NCBI RefSeq assembly: GCF_021213805.1
Contig: NZ_JAJQJI010000001.1
Location: 689,944 to 753,943, forward strand
DNA length: 64,000 nucleotides
Reading direction: 5' to 3'
DNA from: Mycobacterium sp. MYCO198283
GTDB taxonomy: Bacteria; Actinomycetota; Actinomycetes; Mycobacteriales; Mycobacteriaceae
Positions 26,822 through 36,379 of the stretch are shown piece by piece. The notes beneath the pieces are model-generated. The model worked only from the letters and a program-made list of their open reading frames with translations, had not been told where the DNA came from and ran no database searches. How positions within the stretch are numbered: the stretch's first letter is position 1; the number at the start of each line of letters is the position of its first letter. A program made the translations under genes and the position numbers.

Positions 26822-27610
26822 TCAGGCCCGCTGGCTGGAGACCGAGATGACCTCTCCGGTGAGATAACTGGCGTAGTCGCTGGCGAGGAACGCGATGGTG
26901 GCCGCCACCTCCCACGGTTCGGCGGCCCGGCCGAAGGCCTCCTGCTCGCTGAGCCGGTCGAGCAGCTCGGTCGACGACGTCTTGTCGAGGAACTTGTGCC
27001 GCGCGATGCTCGGTGACACCGCGTTGATGCGCACACCGACGTCGACGGCCTCGATCGCCGAACAGCGTGTCAGCGCCATGACGCCCGCCTTGGCGGCCGC
27101 GTAGTGGCTCTGCGAGTGCTGCGCCCGCCACCCGAGGACGCTGGCGTTGTTGACGATCGCGCCGCCGTGGCCCGCCTCGCGGAAGTAGCGCAGCGCCGCG
27201 CGGGTGCTGCGGAACGTTGACGTCAGCGTGACGTCCAGGACGCGGTCCCACTCCTCGTCGGTCATGTCGACGACGGGCGTCTGGCCGCCGAGGCCGGCAT
27301 TGTTCACCAGCACGTCGAGCCGGCCGAGCCGGGCGGTGGTGGCGGCGATCAACGCGTCGACCTGCGCGGTCGACGTCACGTCGCACACCACGGCCTCGAC
27401 GCGGCCGAGGTTCAGGTCGGCCAGCGCGTCGCGGGTCTCGCCCAGCCGCCGCTCGTGGTGGTCGCTGACCACGACGTCGGCGCCTTCGGCGAGCGCGCGG
27501 CGGGCGGTCGCCGAGCCGATGCCCGTGCCCGCCGCGGCGGTCACCACGACGACCTTGCCGGTGAGCAGGCCGTGGCCGGGTATCTCTGGCGGTGCTTCCC
27601 GCAGGTTCAT
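26822..27610 (-). CDS. ipdF: Short-chain dehydrogenase for 5-hydroxy-HIP-CoA
   Basis: A 262-residue SDR in the position of Rv3559c (IpdF), which oxidises the 5-hydroxyl of hydroxylated HIP-CoA. The glycine loop is VTAAAGTGIGSATAR near 24, NNAGLGG near 107, the Ser in NNASVLGW near 155 and YAAAKAGVMALT near 170. It follows fadE30 by 16 nt and should use the fadE30 promoter. The gap of 113 bp to kstR2 holds only the kstR2 promoter. Confidence 0.92.
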   Translation of the reverse strand: MNLREAPPEIPGHGLLTGKVVVVTAAAGTGIGSATARRALAEGADVVVSDHHERRLGETRDALADLNLGRVEAVVCDVTSTAQVDALIAATTARLGRLDVLVNNAGLGGQTPVVDMTDEEWDRVLDVTLTSTFRSTRAALRYFREAGHGGAIVNNASVLGWRAQHSQSHYAAAKAGVMALTRCSAIEAVDVGVRINAVSPSIARHKFLDKTSSTELLDRLSEQEAFGRAAEPWEVAATIAFLASDYASYLTGEVISVSSQRA

Positions 27611-27626
27611 CGAATGTCCTCTTCCC

Positions 27627-28787
27627 TCAACGTGTTTCGCGCGGAAGGCCGAGCGCGCGCTCGGCGATGATGTTGCGCTGGATCTCGTTGGAGCCGCCGT
27701 AGATGGTGTCCGCGCGCGAGAACAGGTAGAGCCGCTGCCACTCGTCGAACTCGCCGCCCGCCAGCGTCAGGCCCGCAGCACCCTTGACGTCCATCGCGAG
27801 CTCGCCGAGGTCGCGGTGCCAGTTCGCCCACAGCAGCTTCGACACCGAGTCCGAGCCGGCGACCGGTTGCGCCCGTCCGTTGATGTCCATGGTCTTGAGC
27901 GCGAAGGACCGCATGCGCCGCAGCCCCACCCACGCGCGCGCCAGCCGCCGACGGATCAGCGGATCGTCGGCCGCACCCGTCTCCTTCGCCAGCGCGGCGA
28001 TGCCGGCGAGCTCGCGCGCGTAACGGATCTGCTGGCCGAGCGTCGAGACGCCGCGCTCGAACTGCAGCGTGCCCATCGCGACGCGCCAGCCGTCACCGGG
28101 CTCGCCGACCACCAGGTCGGCCGCGGTGCGGGCGTCGTCGAAGAACACCTCGTTGAACTCGGAGTCGCCGGTGAGCTGGATGATCGGGCGGATCTGCACG
28201 CCGGGCTGGTCGAGCGGCACGAGCAGGTAGGAAAGCCCGGCGTGGCGCTTGCTGCCCTTCTCGGTGCGGGCGACCACGAAGCACCACTGCGCCCAGTGCG
28301 CCAGCGAGGTCCACACCTTTTGCCCGTTGATGACCCACTCGTCACCGTCGAGGACCGCGGTCGTGGAGACGTTGGCGAGGTCGCTGCCGGCGCCGGGCTC
28401 GGAGTAGCCCTGACACCACAGCTCGGTGACGTCGAGGATGCCGGGCAGGAAGCGCCGCTGCTGCTCGGGCGTGCCGTAGGCGATCAGCGTGGGGCCGATG
28501 AGCTCCTCGCCGAAGTGGTTCACCTTGTCCGGCGCGTCGGCGAGCGCGTACTCCTCGTAGAAGGCCACCCGGTGCGCCACGGACAGCCCGCGACCGCCGT
28601 GCTCGACGGGCCAGCCGAGACAGGTCAGCCCCGCCTTCGCGAGCAGCCGGTTCCACTCGCGCCGTTCCTCGAACGCCTCGTGTTCGCGGCCGGGCCCGCC
28701 GAGGCCCTTGAGCTTGGCGAAGTCGCCGACGAGGTGGTCGGCCAGCCAGCCGCGGACCTCCGCCCGGAACTCCTCGACCTCCTGCAT
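27627..28787 (-). CDS. fadE30: Acyl-CoA dehydrogenase acting on HIP-CoA
   Basis: A 386-residue acyl-CoA dehydrogenase, equal to Rv3560c, that introduces the first double bond in HIP-CoA. Visible are GYSEPGAGSDLANVST near 132, GQKVWTSLAHWAQWC near 160 and the C-terminal GGSNEIQRNIIAERALGLPR. ATG 28787 has TAGCCT 6 nt upstream and no ribosome site, so it is probably leaderless. It is transcribed divergently from fadD3, the preceding step, from one shared KstR2 site. Confidence 0.95.
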   Translation of the reverse strand: MQEVEEFRAEVRGWLADHLVGDFAKLKGLGGPGREHEAFEERREWNRLLAKAGLTCLGWPVEHGGRGLSVAHRVAFYEEYALADAPDKVNHFGEELIGPTLIAYGTPEQQRRFLPGILDVTELWCQGYSEPGAGSDLANVSTTAVLDGDEWVINGQKVWTSLAHWAQWCFVVARTEKGSKRHAGLSYLLVPLDQPGVQIRPIIQLTGDSEFNEVFFDDARTAADLVVGEPGDGWRVAMGTLQFERGVSTLGQQIRYARELAGIAALAKETGAADDPLIRRRLARAWVGLRRMRSFALKTMDINGRAQPVAGSDSVSKLLWANWHRDLGELAMDVKGAAGLTLAGGEFDEWQRLYLFSRADTIYGGSNEIQRNIIAERALGLPRETR

Positions 28788-28792
28788 GGCTG

Positions 28793-28817
28793 TAGGCTAA
28801 CCTACCAAGCACTTGCT
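28793..28817. promoter_or_regulatory. Divergent KstR2-controlled promoter, fadE30 / fadD3
   Basis: The KstR2 box ACCAAGCACTTGCT is at 28804-28817. TAGGCT (28793-28798, plus) and TAGCCT (28799-28794, minus) are overlapping -10 hexamers, the same one-base offset as at echA20. For fadD3 the box falls on the expected start of transcription. Confidence 0.85.
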
Positions 28818-28834
28818 TTGTTAGAGGAGCATCG

Positions 28835-30358
28835 ATGACCCGCGGCGCGCTGACCATTCCCGCCGTGCTCGCGTCGACGGCCGCTCGATTCGGCGACCGC
28901 GACGCCGTCGTGACCCCCGACCGCCGGCTCAGCTACGCCGCGCTGCGCGACGAGGTGCGTCGAACCGCCGCAGCGATCATCGACGCGGGCGTGGCAGCGG
29001 GCGACCGCGTCGCGATCTGGTCGCCCAACACCTGGCACTGGGTGGTCGCCTGCCTGGCGACGCACCACGCCGGCGCCGTGGTGGTGCCGCTGAACACGCG
29101 CTACACCGCGGCCGAGGCCACCGACATCCTGGCCCGCACCCGAGCGCCGCTGCTGTTCGCGTCGGGGGTTTTCCTCGGGGCCGACAAGGCGGCGGCGCTC
29201 GACCGGGCGGCCCTGCCCGCGTTGCGCGAGATCGTCCGGGTGCCCGTCGACGAGGCCGACGGCACCTGGGACGACTTCGTGGCGCGCGGCACCGAGCTGG
29301 CTGCGGTGGACGCGCGTTCGGCCGCCGTCACGCCCGACGACGTCAGCGACATCCTCTTCACGTCCGGCACCACCGGCCGCAGCAAGGGCGTGCTGTGCGC
29401 GCACCGGCAGTCGCTGTCGGCGTCGGCGGCCTGGGCGGCCTGCGGGCGGCTCTCCGAGGCCGACCGCTACCTCTGCATCAACCCGTTCTTCCACAACTTC
29501 GGCTACAAGGCCGGCATCCTGGCCTGCCTGCAGACCGGGGCCACGCTGATCCCGCAGCTCACGTTCGACCCCGAACAGGCCATGGCCGCCGTCGCCGAGC
29601 ACCGCATCACCGTGCTGCCCGGGCCGCCGACCATCTACCAGGTGCTGCTCGACCATCCGCGCCGCGGCGACTACGACCTGAGCTCGCTGCGATTCGCGGT
29701 GACCGGCGCGGCGACCGTGCCCGTCGTGCTCATCGAGCGCATGCAATCCGAACTCGACATCGACATCGTGCTCACCGCGTACGGGCTCACCGAGGCCAGC
29801 GGCTTCGGGACGATGTGCCGCCCGGACGACGACGCGGTGACCGTCGCCACGACGTGCGGGCGGCCGATCGCCGACTTCGAGCTGCGCATCGACGAGCCCA
29901 GCGGCGAGGTGCTGCTGCGCGGACCGAACGTGATGCTCGGCTACCTCGACGACCCGGACGCCACCGCCGCAGCCGTCGACGCCGACGGTTGGCTGCACAC
30001 CGGCGACATCGGCACCGTCGACGACCGCGGCAACCTCACCATCACCGACCGGCTCAAGGACATGTACATCTGCGGCGGGTTCAACGTCTACCCGGCGGAA
30101 GTCGAGCAGGTGCTGGCCCGGCTCGACGGCGTCGCGGACGTCGCGGTCATCGGTGTTCCCGACGAGCGGCTCGGCGAGGTGGGCAAGGCGTTCGTCGTCC
30201 GCCGCCCCGGCGTTGACCTCGACGCCGGCGCCGTCATCGCGTACGCGCGGGAGCAGCTGGCGAACTTCAAGACGCCGCGGTTCGTGGCGTTCGTCGACGC
30301 ATTGCCGCGCAATGCCGGCGGCAAGGTGGTCAAACCCCAACTGCGGGAGATGAAGTAG
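28835..30358 (+). CDS. fadD3: HIP-CoA ligase
   Basis: A 507-residue AMP-forming acyl-CoA synthetase that activates HIP, the C13 bicyclic acid left after ring A/B removal. It makes HIP-CoA, the KstR2 inducer. Motifs are LFTSGTTGRSKGVL near 178, AYGLTEASGFG near 312, GWLHTGDIG near 390 and the C-terminal catalytic lysine in NAGGKVVK. GAGGAGC precedes ATG 28835. Its last base is shared with the fadE31 start. Equals Rv3561. Confidence 0.96.
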   Translation: MTRGALTIPAVLASTAARFGDRDAVVTPDRRLSYAALRDEVRRTAAAIIDAGVAAGDRVAIWSPNTWHWVVACLATHHAGAVVVPLNTRYTAAEATDILARTRAPLLFASGVFLGADKAAALDRAALPALREIVRVPVDEADGTWDDFVARGTELAAVDARSAAVTPDDVSDILFTSGTTGRSKGVLCAHRQSLSASAAWAACGRLSEADRYLCINPFFHNFGYKAGILACLQTGATLIPQLTFDPEQAMAAVAEHRITVLPGPPTIYQVLLDHPRRGDYDLSSLRFAVTGAATVPVVLIERMQSELDIDIVLTAYGLTEASGFGTMCRPDDDAVTVATTCGRPIADFELRIDEPSGEVLLRGPNVMLGYLDDPDATAAAVDADGWLHTGDIGTVDDRGNLTITDRLKDMYICGGFNVYPAEVEQVLARLDGVADVAVIGVPDERLGEVGKAFVVRRPGVDLDAGAVIAYAREQLANFKTPRFVAFVDALPRNAGGKVVKPQLREMK

Positions 30359-31530
30359 TGGACCTGGCATTCGACGAGGCGACCGAGGACTTCCGCGCCG
30401 AGGTGCGCGGATTCCTCACCGCCCACCGCGAACACTTCCCGACCAAGTCCTACGACACCGCGGAGGGCTTCGAGCAGCACCGCGCCTGGGACCGTCGGCT
30501 CTACGACGCCGGGCTGTCGGTGATCGCGTGGCCCAAGGAGTACGGCGGCCGCGACGCCACGCTGCTGCAGTGGGTGGTGTTCGAGGAGGAGTACTTCCGC
30601 GCCGGGGCACCCGGCCGGGCCAGCGCCAACGGCACCTCGATGCTGGCGCCCACGCTGTTCGCGCATGGGACCAAGGAGCAGCGGGACCGGATCCTGCCGA
30701 AGATGGCCAGCGGCGAGGAGATCTGGGCGCAGGCATGGTCGGAGCCGGAGTCGGGCAGTGACCTGGCGTCGCTGCGGTCGACCGCGACACGCACCGACGG
30801 CGGCTGGCTGCTCAACGGCCAGAAGATCTGGAGCTCGCGGGCGCCGTTCGGCGAGCGCGCCTTCGGGCTGTTTCGCTCCGACCCCGCCGCCCAGCGCCAC
30901 CGGGGGCTCACGTATCTGATGTTCGACCTGCACGCCGACGGCGTCACCGTGCGGCCGATCGCGCAGCTCGGCGGCGAGACCGGGTTCGGCGAGATCTTCC
31001 TAGACGACGTGTTCGTGCCCGACGAGGACGTGATCGGCGAGCCGAACGACGGCTGGCGCGCGGCCATGAGCACGTCGAGCAACGAGCGCGGTATGTCGCT
31101 GCGCAGCCCGGCGCGGTTCCTGGCGCCGGCCGAGCGGCTGGTCGCCTCGTGGGCTGCGCACGGGCGTCCTGCCGCCTACACCGACCGGGTGGCCGACGCC
31201 TGGATCAAGGCACAGGCCTACCGGCTGCACACCTTCGGCACCGTCACCCGGCTGGCGAACGGCGGCGAGCTGGGCGCCGAATCATCGATCACCAAGGTGT
31301 TCTGGTCCGAGCTCGACGTGGCGCTGCACCAGACCGCGCTGGATCTGCGGGGGGCGGACGGCGAGCTCGTCGACTTTCCCGCACGCGAAGCGGACGACTA
31401 CCGCTGGACCGAGGGGCTGCTGTTCTCCCTCGGCGGCCCGATCTACGCCGGCACCAACGAGATCCAGCGCAACATCATCGCCGAGCGGTTGCTCGGCCTG
31501 CCCCGCGAGAGCAAGGGGACCGACAGGTGA
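30358..31530 (+). CDS. fadE31: Acyl-CoA dehydrogenase, ring C/D pathway
   Basis: A 390-residue acyl-CoA dehydrogenase at the place of Rv3562, starting with GTG whose first base is the last base of the fadD3 stop. It shows AWSEPESGSDLASLRST near 128, NGQKIWSSRAPFGE near 155 and GPIYAGTNEIQRNIIAERLL near the end. Steroid FadE enzymes often work as unlike-subunit pairs, and fadE31 overlaps the half-like fadE32 by four bases, so a complex is likely. The exact step is not visible from sequence. Confidence 0.93.
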   Translation: MDLAFDEATEDFRAEVRGFLTAHREHFPTKSYDTAEGFEQHRAWDRRLYDAGLSVIAWPKEYGGRDATLLQWVVFEEEYFRAGAPGRASANGTSMLAPTLFAHGTKEQRDRILPKMASGEEIWAQAWSEPESGSDLASLRSTATRTDGGWLLNGQKIWSSRAPFGERAFGLFRSDPAAQRHRGLTYLMFDLHADGVTVRPIAQLGGETGFGEIFLDDVFVPDEDVIGEPNDGWRAAMSTSSNERGMSLRSPARFLAPAERLVASWAAHGRPAAYTDRVADAWIKAQAYRLHTFGTVTRLANGGELGAESSITKVFWSELDVALHQTALDLRGADGELVDFPAREADDYRWTEGLLFSLGGPIYAGTNEIQRNIIAERLLGLPRESKGTDR

Positions 31531-32486
31531 ACTTCGAGATCGACGAGGGGCAGCGGGATTTCGCCGCCTCCATCGACGCGGCGTTGCGGGCGGCCGACGT
31601 GCCCGCCGCCACCCGCGCCTGGGCGGCCGGCGATCCCGGGCCGGGCCACGCGATCTGGTCGACGCTCGCCGAGCTCGGCGTGCCCGCGCTCGCGGTGGCC
31701 GAGGAGTTCGACGGCATCGGCGCCGAGACCGTCGACCTGGTGGTCGCGCTCGAACGGCTCGGCTACGCCGGCGTGCCCGGGCCGGTCGTCGAGTCTCTCG
31801 CGGTGGCGCCGACGCTGCTCGCGTCCGACGAGCGCAGCGCCGGGCTGGCCGCCGGTGAGTTGACCGCCACCGTGGCGCTGCCGCCGCACGCACCGCGGGC
31901 CGTCGACGCCGACACCGCCGGGCTGGTGCTGCTCGCCGAGGACGGCGCGGTGCGTGACGCCACGGCCGGTGCGCAGCACGCCTCCGTCGACCCGGCCCGC
32001 CGGCTGTTCGACGTGACCGGCAGCGGCGACGCCCAGCCGGCGGACGTGGCACGCGCTTTCGAGCTCGGAGCGCTGGCCACCGCAGCGGTGTTGGTCGGCG
32101 CCGGGCAGGCGATCCTCGACGGCTCGGTGGAGTACGCCAAGCAGCGACACCAGTTCGGCCGGGCGATCGGCAGCTATCAGGCCATCAAGCACGCGCTGGC
32201 CGACGTGTACATCGCCGTCGAGCTGGCTCGCCCGCTGGTGTACGGCGCCGCGGTGTCGTTGCAGGAGCACTCCCCGACCGCGGGTCGGGACGTGAGCGCC
32301 GCGAAGGCCGCCGCCTCGGATGCGGCGCTGCGTGCCGCCCGGACCGGGCTGCAGACCCACGGCGCCATCGGCTACACCCAGGAGCACGACCTGTCGCTGC
32401 TACTGCTGCGGGTGCAGGCGCTGCGCTCGGCGTGGGGCGACCCGGTGTGGCATCGGCGGCGGGTGCTGGAGGCGTTGAGCGCATGA
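31527..32486 (+). CDS. fadE32: Acyl-CoA dehydrogenase-like subunit, ring C/D pathway
   Basis: A 319-residue protein, start GTG 31527 overlapping the fadE31 stop (GTGA). The longer frame from 31149 is a shadow of fadE31. It is the short, divergent type of FadE like ChsE1: the N-terminal domain is reduced, and the C-terminal domain keeps YAKQRHQFGRAIGSYQAIKH near 195 and QTHGAIGYTQEHDLSL near the end. FadE32 is reported to act on a late product of ring opening together with a partner. Equals Rv3563. Confidence 0.92.
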   Translation: MNFEIDEGQRDFAASIDAALRAADVPAATRAWAAGDPGPGHAIWSTLAELGVPALAVAEEFDGIGAETVDLVVALERLGYAGVPGPVVESLAVAPTLLASDERSAGLAAGELTATVALPPHAPRAVDADTAGLVLLAEDGAVRDATAGAQHASVDPARRLFDVTGSGDAQPADVARAFELGALATAAVLVGAGQAILDGSVEYAKQRHQFGRAIGSYQAIKHALADVYIAVELARPLVYGAAVSLQEHSPTAGRDVSAAKAAASDAALRAARTGLQTHGAIGYTQEHDLSLLLLRVQALRSAWGDPVWHRRRVLEALSA

Positions 32487-33424
32487 GCGACGAACGGGAG
32501 TTGTTGCGGCAGACCGTCGCCGCGCTGGTGGAGAAGCACGCCGACCCGGAGGCGGTGCGGCGGGCGTTCGAGTCGCCGCGCGGCTACGACGAGCAGCTGT
32601 GGACGCTGCTCTGCGAACAGGTCGGCGCGGCCGCGCTCGTCGTGCCGGAGCAGCTGGGCGGCGCCGGCGGTGAGCTCGCCGATGCGGCCGTCGTGCTGGC
32701 CGAACTGGCCCGCAACCTGGTGCCGACGCCGCTGCTGGGCACCACGCTCGCCGAGCTGGCGCTGCTGGCCGCCGACGAAGCAGACACCGACGCGCTGGAG
32801 GCGTTGGCGGCCGGCGAGTCGATCGGGGCGGTCGTCTTCGACCCCGGGTTCGTCGTCAACGGCGACGTCGCGGATGTGGTCGTCGGGACCGCGGACGGAA
32901 CGCTGTCGCGCTGGACGTCGTTCGACGCCGAACCACTGGTGTCGATGGACCCGACCCGCCGGCTCGCTCGGCTCACCCCGGGCGAGACGGCACCGCTGGG
33001 CGCCGACCCCGGTCTGGCCGACACCGCCGCGCTGCTCTTGGCGGTCGAGCAGGTCGCGGCCGCCGCGCGCTGCCTGGACCTGACCGTCGCCTACGCCAAG
33101 GAGCGGGTGCAGTTCGGCCGGCCGATCGGCAGCTTTCAGGCACTCAAGCACCGGATGGCCGACCTGTACGTCGAGGTGCAGTCCGCGACGGCCGTCGTCG
33201 ACGAGGCGCTCACCGAACCGACCGCCGCGAACGTCGCGCTGGCCCGGGTGCTGGCGAGCGAGGCGTTCAGCGCGGTGGCGGCCGACGGGATCCAGATCCA
33301 CGGCGGCATCGCGATCACGTGGGAGCACGACATGCACCTGTACTTCAAACGCGCGCACGGCAGTTCGCAGCTGTTGGCGCCGCCGGCGGAGTACCTGCGC
33401 CGCCTCGAAGCCGAAGTGCGCTAG
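32483..33424 (+). CDS. fadE33: Acyl-CoA dehydrogenase-like subunit, ring C/D pathway
   Basis: A 313-residue short-type FadE related to FadE32 and probably derived from it by duplication. YAKERVQFGRPIGSFQALKH near 212 and QIHGGIAITWEHDMHLYFKR near the end are the same two FAD-site segments. ATG 32483 overlaps the fadE32 stop (ATGA). Equals Rv3564. Its TAG stop is shared, base for base within CTAG, with the stop of the convergent SDR. It ends the fadD3-fadE31-fadE32-fadE33 operon. Confidence 0.92.
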   Translation: MSDERELLRQTVAALVEKHADPEAVRRAFESPRGYDEQLWTLLCEQVGAAALVVPEQLGGAGGELADAAVVLAELARNLVPTPLLGTTLAELALLAADEADTDALEALAAGESIGAVVFDPGFVVNGDVADVVVGTADGTLSRWTSFDAEPLVSMDPTRRLARLTPGETAPLGADPGLADTAALLLAVEQVAAAARCLDLTVAYAKERVQFGRPIGSFQALKHRMADLYVEVQSATAVVDEALTEPTAANVALARVLASEAFSAVAADGIQIHGGIAITWEHDMHLYFKRAHGSSQLLAPPAEYLRRLEAEVR

Positions 33425-34167
33425 CGGGCGCTCCAGCCGCCGTCCATGGTGTAGGACGCGCCGGTGACCATCGCCGCGGCGGGTGAAGCGAGCCACGCGA
33501 CGAGCGACGCGACCTCGTCGGGCTCGACGAGCCGCTTGATCGCGCTCTCGGCGAGCATGATCTTCTCGACGACCTCGTCCTCACCGATGCCGTGCGTGCG
33601 GGCCTGGTCGCCGATCTGCTTCTCCACCAAGGGTGTTCGCACGTAGCCCGGGTTGACGCAGTTGCTGGTGACGCCGTGCGGGCCGCCCTCCAGCGCGGTC
33701 ACCTTGCTGAGCCCTTCGAGGCCGTGCTTGGCGGTGACGTAGCCGGACTTGTACTCCGAGGCCCGCAGGCCGTGCACCGACGAGATGTTGATGATGCGGC
33801 CGAAGCGGCCCGCGTACATGTGCGGCAGCGCGGCGCGGATGAGCAGGAACGGCGCCTCGAGCATGAGGGTGAGAATCGTGCGGAACTTCGCGGGCGGGAA
33901 GTCGGCGATCGGCGAGACGTGTTGGATGCCGGCGTTGTTCACCAGGATGTCGGTCTGCAGCCGCAGCTCCTCGAGCGCCCCGGTGTCGAGCAGGTCGAGC
34001 TGCCACGCCCGCCCGCCGATCTCGTCGGCCACCCGGGTCGCGGCCTCGCCGTCGACGTCCACCACCGTGACCGTCGCACCACGGCGCGCCAGCGCGGCGC
34101 AACAGGCGGCGCCGATGCCGCTCGCGCCGCCGGTGACCAGCGCGGCGCGGCCCGCCAGTTCGGTCAC
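33421..34167 (-). CDS. 3-hydroxybutyrate dehydrogenase-like SDR
   Basis: A 248-residue SDR. The glycine loop is VTGGASGIGAACCAAL near 12, NNAGIQHVSPIADFP near 83 and the active site SSVHGLRASEYKSGYVTAKH near 133-152. NNAGIQHV and the KSAYVxAKHG-type segment are typical of D-beta-hydroxybutyrate dehydrogenases (BdhA). The GTG start 34167 overlaps the transporter stop as GTGA, so the two are one operon: uptake plus first oxidation of a small hydroxy acid is the simplest reading. Not present at this spot in the M. tuberculosis order. Confidence 0.82.
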   Translation of the reverse strand: MTELAGRAALVTGGASGIGAACCAALARRGATVTVVDVDGEAATRVADEIGGRAWQLDLLDTGALEELRLQTDILVNNAGIQHVSPIADFPPAKFRTILTLMLEAPFLLIRAALPHMYAGRFGRIINISSVHGLRASEYKSGYVTAKHGLEGLSKVTALEGGPHGVTSNCVNPGYVRTPLVEKQIGDQARTHGIGEDEVVEKIMLAESAIKRLVEPDEVASLVAWLASPAAAMVTGASYTMDGGWSAR

Positions 34168-35504
34168 AGCACACCGCTTTTCGCGAGGTCTTCGCGGTCG
34201 GCCTCGTCGACGGCCTCCAATTCGACGCCCTTGGTCTCGCGCATGAACAGGGCGGCGAGGAGGGTGACGCCGCACGCGACGGCGAGGTAGATCGCGATCG
34301 GCACCCACGTGCCGTAGCTGTCGAGCAGCTTGACCGCGATCACCGGCGCCAGCGAGCCCGCGACGATCGAGGTCACCTGGTAGCCGATCGACACCCCGGA
34401 GTAGCGCATGCGCGTCGGGAACATCTCGGCCATGATCGCCGGCTGCGACGCGTACATCAGCGCGTGGATGACCAGGCCCACGGTGATCGCCAGGATGATG
34501 AAGAGGTAGTTCGCGGTGTTCATCAACGGAAACCCGAAGAAGCCCCACGCGGCGCCGCCCACCGCGCCGACGATGTATACCGGGCGGCGGCCGAAGCGGT
34601 CGGACAGCCGGCCCACCTGCGGGATCACCAAGAAGTGCACCAGATGAGCGATGAGCAGCCACAACAGGATGTCACCGGTGTCTGCGCCCACCTCCGCCTT
34701 CAGATAGGTGATCGAGACGATGACCAGCAGGTAATACAGGATGTTCTCGCCGAAACGCAGCCCCATGGCGACGAGCACCCCGCGCGGATACCGACGCAGC
34801 ACCTCCACCAGGCCGTATGACACGGCCTTGACGCGCTCCACCTCCTGCTGGGCCTCGAGGAAGATCGGCGCGTCGGACACCTTGGTGCGGATGTAGTAGC
34901 CGATCAGCACGACCACCGCCGACAGCCAGAACGCGACGCGCCAGCCCCACGACAAGAAGGCGGCGTCCGAGAGCGTCCACGTCAGCACCAGCAGCACAAC
35001 GGTGGCCAGCATGTTGCCCACGGGAACCGCCGCCTGCGGCCAGCTCGACCAGAAAGCGCGGGAGCGGTTCGGGCTGTGCTCGGCGACCAGTAGCACCGCG
35101 CCGCCCCACTCGCCGCCGACGGCGAAGCCCTGCAGGAACCGCAGGATGACCAGCAGTGTCGGCGCCCAATAGCCGACCTGGCCGAAGGTGGGCAGACAAC
35201 CCATGAGGAACGTCGCGGCGCCGACCAACAGCAGGCTGAACTGCAACAACTTCTTGCGGCCGTACTTGTCGCCGAAGTGCCCGAACACGATGCCGCCCAG
35301 CGGGCGAGCGACGAATCCGACTGCGTAGGTGAGAAATGCGGCGATGATGCCGTCGAGCTCGCTGCCGGTGTCGGCGAAGAACACCTTGTTGAACACGAGC
35401 GTGGCGGCCGTGCCGTAGAGGAAGAACTCGTACCACTCGACGACGGTGCCGGCCATCGATGCGGCGACGACCCGTCGCAGACCTGTCGGTACCGGTGCGC
35501 TCAT
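34164..35504 (-). CDS. MFS transporter of the metabolite:H+ symporter (MHS) family
   Basis: A 446-residue protein with about 12 membrane helices. The start MAGTVVEWYEFFLYGTAA, the loop GHFGDKYGRKK near 78 and RFLQGFAVGGEWGG near 122 identify the MHS/ProP-ShiA branch, which imports carboxylates, betaines and similar solutes with protons. ATG 35504 is preferred over the frame start 35642, since AGGAGAG stands 7-8 nt upstream of it. It is translationally coupled to the SDR that follows. The substrate cannot be read from sequence. Confidence 0.88.
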   Translation of the reverse strand: MSAPVPTGLRRVVAASMAGTVVEWYEFFLYGTAATLVFNKVFFADTGSELDGIIAAFLTYAVGFVARPLGGIVFGHFGDKYGRKKLLQFSLLLVGAATFLMGCLPTFGQVGYWAPTLLVILRFLQGFAVGGEWGGAVLLVAEHSPNRSRAFWSSWPQAAVPVGNMLATVVLLVLTWTLSDAAFLSWGWRVAFWLSAVVVLIGYYIRTKVSDAPIFLEAQQEVERVKAVSYGLVEVLRRYPRGVLVAMGLRFGENILYYLLVIVSITYLKAEVGADTGDILLWLLIAHLVHFLVIPQVGRLSDRFGRRPVYIVGAVGGAAWGFFGFPLMNTANYLFIILAITVGLVIHALMYASQPAIMAEMFPTRMRYSGVSIGYQVTSIVAGSLAPVIAVKLLDSYGTWVPIAIYLAVACGVTLLAALFMRETKGVELEAVDEADREDLAKSGVL

Positions 35505-35575
35505 CGACCACTCTCCTGTGACGGCGGACACATGCGGTTGAGTATGGCAGTCCGCCCGCGGAGGAGCGCGGGCTG

Positions 35576-36244
35576 TCAGGGTCCGCCGCGCCAGTGGTCG
35601 ATGCGGCGGTGGTCGGGTGTGAAGCCGTGCGCCACGCCCCACAGCACGGCCTGCGTGCGGCTGCCCACCCCGATCTTGCGGTAGATCGTGCGGATGTAGG
35701 ACTTCACGGTGTTGGGACTCAGATAGGTGAGCGCCGCGACCTCGGCGTTACTCTTGCCCTGGGTGATCAGCGCCAGGATCTCCGACTCCCGATCGCTGAG
35801 CCCCTCGCCGCGACCGGGCCAGTCCAGGCCGGCGACACTGCGCGCCCGCGGCGGCGGATCGCTGACCACCTTCTCCCCGGCGTGGACGGCCTCGAGCGCC
35901 GCCACGAGCTCGCGGGCGGGCAGCGTCTTCGACAGATATCCGTCGGCACCCTGTTGCTGCGCGCTGCGGATCAGATCGGGGTGGAAGTTCCAGGTGTAGA
36001 CGACCACCCGGGACGCCCGGGGATTGGCGACCAGCTCGGCGATCTCCCGGTGGTCGGACTCCGGTTGCGCGAAGGAGTCGTACATGGCGATGTCCACGGT
36101 GTCGTGCAGCGACATGTTCGTATCCAGTTCGGCCACCACCACCCGGTCGCGGTAGCGGTCGAACATGTTCGCCACCCCGGCGACCACGACGTCGTAGTCG
36201 TCGATCAAGGCGACGGTGATCGGACGATCCGGCGTCGCTGTCAT
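35576..36244 (-). CDS. LuxR/NarL-type response regulator
   Basis: A 222-residue regulator. The receiver (about 9-125) has the acidic pair in ALIDDYDVV, a likely phosphoacceptor Asp in DIAMYDSF and the conserved Lys in GYLSKTLPA. The LuxR HTH near 150-205 includes GLSDRESEILALITQGKSNAEVA and LSPNTVKSYIRTIYRKIG in two parts. No histidine kinase is near, so it is an orphan. ATG 36244 is chosen over the earlier frame start because TAACTT lies 7 nt upstream, a leaderless layout. It is 71 nt upstream of the MHS gene on the same strand and may control it. Confidence 0.85.
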   Translation of the reverse strand: MTATPDRPITVALIDDYDVVVAGVANMFDRYRDRVVVAELDTNMSLHDTVDIAMYDSFAQPESDHREIAELVANPRASRVVVYTWNFHPDLIRSAQQQGADGYLSKTLPARELVAALEAVHAGEKVVSDPPPRARSVAGLDWPGRGEGLSDRESEILALITQGKSNAEVAALTYLSPNTVKSYIRTIYRKIGVGSRTQAVLWGVAHGFTPDHRRIDHWRGGP

Positions 36245-36270
36245 CAGAGCGAAGTTACCTACCCAAGGGT

Positions 36271-36283
36271 GTGGTGCCACCAC
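36271..36283. promoter_or_regulatory. Perfect palindrome upstream of the LuxR regulator
   Basis: GTGGTG C CACCAC, 6-1-6, flanked by AAGGG and CCCTT. It sits 27-39 bp upstream of the regulator start, in the -35 zone of its predicted promoter. It is a candidate autoregulatory site. Confidence 0.45.
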
Positions 36284-36379
36284 CCTTAAGGGGGTTGGCT
36301 AGAGCCAGCGCCGGGCACCCGTCCGGCGGGAGCAGCCACGACAGGCGCTCCAGGACACGACACGAAAGAGACAACGACC